Below, piece after piece: positions 57,081-64,000 of a stretch of 64,000 bases of DNA. Each line of letters begins with the position of its first letter. Positions within the stretch are counted from its first letter, which is position 1. A program made the translations under genes and the position numbers. The notes beneath the pieces are model-generated. The model was not told the origin of the DNA and searched no databases. It saw nothing but the letters and a program-made list of their open reading frames with translations. Source of the DNA: Burhinus oedicnemus (lineage: Eukaryota > Chordata > Aves > Charadriiformes > Burhinidae); contig VFFE01007836.1 of NCBI GenBank assembly GCA_008921705.1, positions 2,438,360-2,502,359 of the forward strand, read 5' to 3'.

Positions 57081-60000
57081 CTCATACTTAGGTGAGAAAT
57101 GCAGAGATGATTCCAACCATCAGAAAACTGAATTTTCTAGACTCCAAATACGGATAAAAAAAAATTAACTGCATTTTAATGGAGAATGATTCCTGTATTA
57201 AAGAAGTCATCTCACCTGGTTGCCTATGCAATTAGAAGACTAGACTCAAGAGATTCCATGCCTTTTGTTCCCAGTTTCTGTAATATATTCCATTGAACTC
57301 GGTCACCTGTCATGTGCCTTTTCCCTCCCCCTTTTTTAGTGCTAATCAGTGTCTTTGGTGTTGCTGAAGAATCGAGCAGATTCAATGGTGTATCTGTCAC
57401 ACTTCAGAATATGCTGTCCGTAGATGCACAGTGCATTCTTCCCACTTCTACCCTTCATTTTCAAACACGTCTGATAAGGAAAGATTATGTCATAGATATA
57501 ACAATTATTTTAGCATCCGGTACAGAATCTGTTAGGCCCTCCATCCAAGATAACTAAGAAAAAGAAAAGGAACATTGAAAGGAACAAGATAATCTAGCAG
57601 GAAAAGACAAGAGTGCAGTTTACCAGGAAAATACGGAGCAAAAGGAATGAGAAAAGCATATTATCTTCTAGCATGACTGAGATCACAGAGCAAGGCAGGC
57701 AGAGACAGAGTGAAGGATGTAGGAAAGATTAGAGAAAATGGACAAAGAAATTCAAAAACATTTTTTAACTTTACAAGAGGCTTGATTTTGATTCACTTAT
57801 AAAAGAGGGCCCTTTGATTTATTTAAATCCACGTGAACATCCTTGCTCTGCAATTGTACAACCTTTTAACAATTCTCTGTTGATTAGACAATGAAAAAGC
57901 AGAAAAGAACCAATCATGGTTATAATGGCAGAAAAGCCAAATACATTCTAACAACTGGCTGTCACATTGATAGGACATTGCCGCATCCCAGAAAGGAAAG
58001 TCCAGCAGATATAACTCAGTACATACAAAGTCAGATTAATATGCAAAAGCATGAATGTGCTTGCTGTTGGTGTCATTTTTGTTTATTCCCATTTCTAATA
58101 CAGGCAGATGCGAACATCAACAGTAGTCAAACACATTCAGATAAAACAAGAGACCCTGGATTTCTTGTAATTTATCATAAAAGCATATACAAACTGTAAC
58201 TAAACCTTAAATATCCAAAACAATCAATATCAAAAGGTTCTACCTGAAGTACTTCTGTCAGAGCCAGAGCTGATTAATTCCAGAAAGAAGAGCCTATGAT
58301 CTGGTTTCCTAAGGAGAAAAGTAGAAGAAACCAGATCCTTGGTGATTCTCTAAATGAATTCTTTGATGGAGGCCGAGCCAGTCAGATTTTCTGGCTGAAG
58401 AAGTTTCATTGAGAAAAGCTGCTTTGTTAAAGTGGAGAACTTTTGACAAAGTGCTGTAGATTCCAACGAAGGCTCGGAGGAAACCTTTGATCCCTTGTAG
58501 GTCTTTTTGTAGAGGTGAAGAAATGTGATGCAGCAGCGGTGTAGCTGGCTGCGAGGTTTGGACCCTGTCTTCCCTGTCTCAGGTATGTAACTATGGGCAA
58601 TATATTCACTTTTCTGCTTCAGATAAACTCACAGGTACTAGCAAAGATGTTGACAAGAACATAATTTTCATTGAGAAGCTATAGGGTTGGGAAACCATGT
58701 AGGAAAAAAAAAAATTCCTTCTATTAATTTAAACAAACAAACAAACAATCCTCTCTTAATCCTGTGAGGTATATACCCTGCTTTTCAACTACCTGTAGTA
58801 AGTCCAAAGGGCCTGTTCTGTAGAGGCCTTCCTTTATCACAAAACCTGTAGGTCCAAGACAAAGCTAGAAAAGAATCCTACAATTAATCCTGCTATTTCC
58901 ATAGGTTTTCCTTTTTTTACCCCAACTTGTAACAAAATCCTCATAAAAGACAAAATGAACCATCTCAGAAACAACCTGTTTGAAGAGGTACCAGTCTTCA
59001 GATTTCAACCTGGAGATAGCTCAAGTCTAACTCACCAAGGAGATATTAGGTCACGCATGTGGAATACACCCCCAAACTAATCCGCTCAGAAGCTGAGAAT
59101 CCACATACCAACAAAAATTTAATTGAAAAAAAATATTCCATAGATTTTTCACAAAATGTGCAATCTGTGAAAAAAGGAAAGTTGGTGTCTGGTGAGAAAC
59201 TATTTAATTGGTAAATTCCTGTATGACTTTAATTCTTCTGTATGCTTGCAGATATGTATGAGCTTCTTCTTAATTTGGAGAGAATCTCTGAAGTAGTTTC
59301 ATAACCCGTATAAAAAAATGGATGCTCTGAATAGTTTGAGGTTTACCTATGATGTCTGTAGGTGATCAGATTGCTAGTTCAGCCTTTCAAACCCCACATA
59401 AAGACATGGTAGAAAATCCATTTTAAACATATTTAGCAACAGAAGAAAAAGGAATAAAATAGAACATTCCAGAGAACATTGAAACTGTTACTGGTATTTT
59501 ACTTGTAATGACAGCTTTCCCACACTTTATACAAAGCATAGAGTGCCTGTTAGGCCAAAATGTGGTGGATAATCTTTGTAGAAGAAGGGTGAAATTTAAA
59601 TCCAAACTCTGAGACTGTATAGTGTAATGAGCAATAGACAGGCTATGCATTTAATTCCATTAAGTGAAATGTATTTCATTAACAAAAGTGTTAGTAGAAT
59701 TAAAACCTCACACTAAAGGAATGTGAAAATCATCAGTGGCAGCTAAAAAGCTGCTACAAGATGGCACATATTGCAGAACAACTGAGACTGATGTGGGATT
59801 AAATACATATGAAATGAATAAAAAAAAACCCTGACAAAATTGTAGCAAAATTTGAATGCTAATTTATGGCACCTACTGAAAGAAGCAGGACAGCAGATCA
59901 TCTGCATATAAATGGCCTCAACACATTTCTCGGTGCCAGTCTGTTACCCTGCTCAAAATGAAACAAAACACATTTTTTAACCAGACTAAGGCAAGAAATG

Positions 60001-63000
60001 ATCAAACAGGAGATTCATTTAGTTTCATTAGTTAAAGTACAGGAATAATAGTATTAACAGTTTTTTTAATATAGTCTAGTAAAATTAAGAAATGGTTCAA
60101 AAGGGTGTATGGAAGTGAGAAGGCAAGAAAAGAAAGGGAAAGCAGAAGAAATAAAATAAAATAACACAATATACCTCCATATTAAAGAGAGAATGCCTTC
60201 ACGTAGATACCATGTTATGCATAATTATTCTAACTGACCTTCTGAATTTATAATGAGAAACAGTTTTATATCTTGTGAGGCTCTGAACATCAAAAAGGAC
60301 TCTGAGGAACACCACATAGGGAAACAAAAACTACCATAAATACTGTGTGACAGAATAAGATAGAATACCATAGACTTCCAAATATCAGTATGTAACAACT
60401 CCACTCATAAACATCATAATTACAGAGGCAAACAAGGCAACATGGGAAGGTTTATTCTATTAATAGTTGCATTTTTATTCACATTCCAATAAATTTTTTT
60501 AAAGAAAATTGAAAACAAATATTACAAAATCTATGGAAACTAAACATGCACTTTTTTTGGAATCGTTTGAAAGAAAAATAGTTTTAGATTTTGATTTTCT
60601 TTTCATAAAATTATTCTGTCTTTATTATCTACCTCAGAGGGCCAGCTATTCCTTGCTACAATTATGTTAAATTTCCAAAGTGCCTGAATTTTTGCTCTTT
60701 TAAGTGTGTAAGTGAAAACTTGTATGTATATAAATGAGTTCAGCATGAAAGAATTAAAAAACCAGCATGTGCACTGATGAATGATAAACAAAAAATCTAA
60801 GACATTTGATTTGTTTAATGTGGGATTCTGTTTTACCAAGATTAGCACAGATTTCAGAAGTGTTATCTACTAGTATTCAAGATTATGTATCAGAATTCAC
60901 AGTGAGTTCTTTAAAATTGTAGTCATCACATCTGATTATATGGCTTGATATTACAGTATGACATTCGGTACAGCTTTATCGCATCTTTTTTTTGAGTGAC
61001 CGACTGAAACAAATCACATCTGCTAAACTCCATGAAAGAAAGGGATTTGTGAGTATTCATGTAAGTGTAGCTGTATTTTCAAAGCTACTTGGGGCTTCTT
61101 CCACTTGTGTTTTATGAATATAATGTCATCAAACAAGACAAAAGAGTCAGTCTATTGTCATTATAAAAGATCAAGTGTCTCTTCTCTCTGTAAATACAGT
61201 ATTAGCATTTCTGCTTTTTAATTGCTGGAATGGCTCAAAGGGCGAGCTGGAAATCTTTTGAGTGGCAGTGAAATCTAAATCGTCCTCCCTGGGTCTTTGC
61301 CTCCTTACCCGCATCAGAGCTTCCCCCACATGTGCCCCCGTAAGCCCTTTTAACTCTCCTCCCTGCTCCAACTTCTGCACCTCGCACCATCTCCCCGGAG
61401 CACCAGGTCCTCTCGCAGAGGCTGCTCACTGCCCTTTCTGGATCTGCAGCTGAGGACTGTGTAACGACTTCACCGTTTTCTGACCTCTGTCTTTGCAATT
61501 GAAAAAAGAGGTCTGGTAATGTGACAGATAGGTGTTTTCAGTGACTGATTCACTGGGAGACTTTTGGTATTTTCCTGGCAGTATTTCACATTGATTCTTT
61601 TCCTCTTTGGTCCCCCCCAGCAGACTCTGTTGGTTTTGGTCCATGCAGTGCAAGAGATGATTAGTCAAGTGAATGCAGTAATGTTTGTACCAAACATTGT
61701 ACAACAATCTCCTCTCTTCTCCTCAATTACCAGTGCAATATTTTAATATATGAAATGTTCATTTTGCAAGTACCATTTTGAGATTTGCTATTAAATTTCA
61801 GGAACAATATCATAATCAAGTATATTAAATAACACTCAACTGAGAACGTTCCCATTTCATACCTTGATTCCTGAAAGGTTTGGGCTATTCTTTAGTTTCC
61901 TACTTTCTATTTCTAGTAATTTCAGGGTAACTGTACACAGTACATAAAATTAAACACATTAGATTTATTTCATGGGATTAAGGCCAAAGATCTGAATAAA
62001 GAAATATATTTTTGAAGACTAGGAATTTTAAGTTGCTTGCTAATTCTGGAGTGTATTCATAAAACCTGGCATTAAATAATTTAAATTCAAAACCAGGAGC
62101 TTCGTCTTTCTAACTATCTCAGTTTTGAAAAGGGAGGGAAAGGAAGAGCCATTCCTTCAAAGAGCAATCCAGGTCACCTAAGGTAGGCAGGGCCCTCAAC
62201 CCCTCATTTTACCTTTAAACTGAGGTTCCACCTGTTAAGCAGCAACAGCAAGTTCTCAGAGGAGATGGATTAATAAATGAATCTGTGGTCCTTTATTCCA
62301 GGTGGGTATCGGGACCAGTGCTGGGATTCCAGTGTCAAAGATAAGCACATTTATTTTGAGAGCCTTTTCACAAGTAGCTAATGGATGTTGATACCCATTT
62401 ACCGTTACAATTAGTGGCAATTTGGTGTCTACACTGACATTGTTTTGAGAATTTCATCCCAGGAGCTTTGAATGGAAAATCTAGCTACTTTGTTTTTTTT
62501 GACCAGGGATTCCTGTTTCCTAAATTGTTTTTATTACTTCCTCTCAATTCTTGTTTTAGCAATCCAAATCTCTTTTACCTTTTGGAAGAGAATAAAAACA
62601 GTTTAGGCAGCCATGAGTTTTAGCACCTGGATGAATTAAATCTTTCAGTTCTCTGTCTGCCTTCAGGAAGCTCTTTTTCATTAAAAGTGATTTGCATACT
62701 ACAAAACTGTGTTCCCTATAAGTCTCGAAGCTGATTTGAAACAGAGGGCTGAGGGGCAAAAATCAACGAAATTGCTAAAGAAGAGCTAATAAGGTCAAAC
62801 AAATCAGTAAATCGGTTTTTAAAGAAATCTTTCTGGGTTAGTTTTCTGTTTGCTCAGGAATTCAGGCAATCCCATTCTTCATGCAAGTCTTACTTTTTAA
62901 TTCATCACATTTATTTTTGCAGAGAAGCAATACTGAAGATTGAATTTAAGCAACCACTTTAGCCTTTTCCACAGGGTTATGTAATGCAAAGAAATTACTC

Positions 63001-63019
63001 CATGAAGAGTAAAGCTTAT
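57081..63019. other. Long unique non-coding stretch
   Basis: Nearly 6 kb with no recognised gene. Frames are at most 102 codons, on both strands. An (AAAC)n microsatellite lies at 58,731-58,748. The segments at 59,860-59,960 and 61,190-61,290 have a non-repetitive texture that could be conserved, but no strong motif cluster supports listing them. Confidence 0.4.
58731..58748 (+). repeat. (AAAC)n microsatellite
   Basis: Four to five AAAC units. An A11 run lies about 30 bases upstream. Confidence 0.85.
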
Positions 63020-63290
63020 CCACCTTTTTGTTACTGTGTCACTCTCTCATGACTCTTTGTTGTATGCTTTGTCCTGTTATTAATATTCATGGCTTTATTA
63101 CAGTACCAGCACTTTGTTCAGCAGATCTGATTTATGCAGACATCTCATCCCCTTGCAAAACCCTGGGAAGGAGCGAGCAGGATGATTTTCATTCCTTCTC
63201 ATCTAGAATGCTTAGATATATTTATCAGTGCAAATATAATTTGGATTATTTTGGGTTGGACTGTCAAAGGTGCTGTCTCTTATGACGGTA
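63020..63290. promoter_or_regulatory. Candidate conserved non-coding block
   Basis: Non-repetitive block with TGTTATTAATATTCATGGC, GGCTTTATTACAGTACC, GATCTGATTTATGCAGAC and AATATAATTTGGATTATTTT. TAAT and GGATTA-type cores recur. An 85-codon + strand frame spans it but shows no domain. Regulatory role and conservation are inferred from texture only. Confidence 0.25.
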
Positions 63291-64000
63291 GTGAGTAGCT
63301 GGAAGGAGCTGAGGGCAGGTTCAGTCGTGTCACGTCTAGGCACTGTTTCAAGCTACAGAGAGCGAGCGTGGGCTGCCGAGCAGAGCTCTCTCCTCTGCCG
63401 GTCCTGGCTCAGGCTGAAATAACTCAGCTCCCCTTCTTTCCCTTATCGATAGCTGTAAGCAAGTCTGTGCTACTTTATGGGTTTAACTCCAAAACTCACC
63501 ATGTGGGAATAATACTAATTTATAAAGTCCTATTGGATGTACCTGGCAAGTTTTTAAAAATTTGCTCTCGGGGGAAAAGCAGCTGTGAACATTGACTGAT
63601 GTGGGATGGCTGGGAAAGGAGAGGAACATTTCAATTCATGGAGAGGGGAAACAAGTTTATTGCTAGCATTTCCCTTTATGATGACAGGGACTACTTCAAG
63701 CTGATGACAGTTAGAGGCAGCTGGGTTCCACTTTTGCAAAAAGAAAGCGTTGCGGGGAATATAAATATCGCCTGCCCCAAAACAAACACTGAGAGACAGA
63801 GGCACGCACGTGCACTCCGCACACATTCAGCCTTTGTGTGTAGCATAAGCCTATGTCTCACCCCCCAAAACACCTCTAAAGCCCATTTTGTGTTTAGTGG
63901 GCACGTCGGCATGACCAAAAATTGTTACGTGTGCATGGGGGAGAAGGGAGAGGAGAGAAAAAGGGTATCAAAAAACCAAAAAATGAGCCAAACACAACTT
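63291..64000. other. Unique sequence to the window edge
   Basis: No gene recognised. Overlapping 75- to 90-codon frames on both strands (63,368-63,918) have no domain. A slightly higher CG count near 63,360-63,410 and 63,800 does not amount to a CpG island. Confidence 0.4.

Noticed and set aside
58427..58620. Minus-strand frame that looked vaguely retroelement-like
   Set aside because: No motif of any retroelement protein could be identified; the impression came from composition only.

Overview
The window is about 64 kb of AT-rich vertebrate nuclear DNA, most likely from a bird. The best evidence is a 5'-truncated CR1 retrotransposon at 18,911-19,277. It carries the complete, little-decayed CR1 3' end and the terminal ATTCTATG-type repeat typical of avian CR1. 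Around it are old, eroded amniote repeats: MIR-type SINE pieces, an L3/CR1-like 3' tail, palindromic sauropsid-type repeats and a heavily mutated CR1 reverse-transcriptase remnant. Young repeats are otherwise nearly absent, which also fits a bird better than a turtle or crocodilian.

I recognise no protein-coding gene, tRNA, rRNA or known microRNA. Open frames are short (longest 168 codons), lie on both strands, and apart from the CR1 pieces resemble no family I know. The window reads as a gene desert or the inside of a very long intron. One exon-like segment at 26,610-26,773 has a good acceptor and donor, but its predicted peptide is unrecognised.

Layout: 1-18.9 kb is unique sequence with two or three enhancer-like blocks (2.64-2.93, 4.09-4.29 and 17.7-18.1 kb), one clear MIR (8.86 kb) and low-complexity tracts. 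18.9-27.2 kb holds the CR1 insertion, a second MIR-like piece, an A24 run, the exon-like segment and the L3/CR1-like tail. 27.2-39.5 kb is largely featureless unique sequence with one homeodomain-rich block near 32.2 kb. 39.5-42.1 kb is a cluster of ancient repeats. 42.1-53.9 kb is mainly unique, with two enhancer-like blocks (45.96-46.16 and 51.94-52.56 kb); the second is interrupted by purine and poly-C tracts. 53.9-57.1 kb is strongly A/G-biased on the + strand and ends in the old CR1 remnant. 57.1-64 kb is unique, with a possible conserved block near 63.0-63.3 kb.

The enhancer-like calls rest on motif density and sequence texture only. No alignment could be run, so their conservation is inference. 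I did not find a convincing new biological system.
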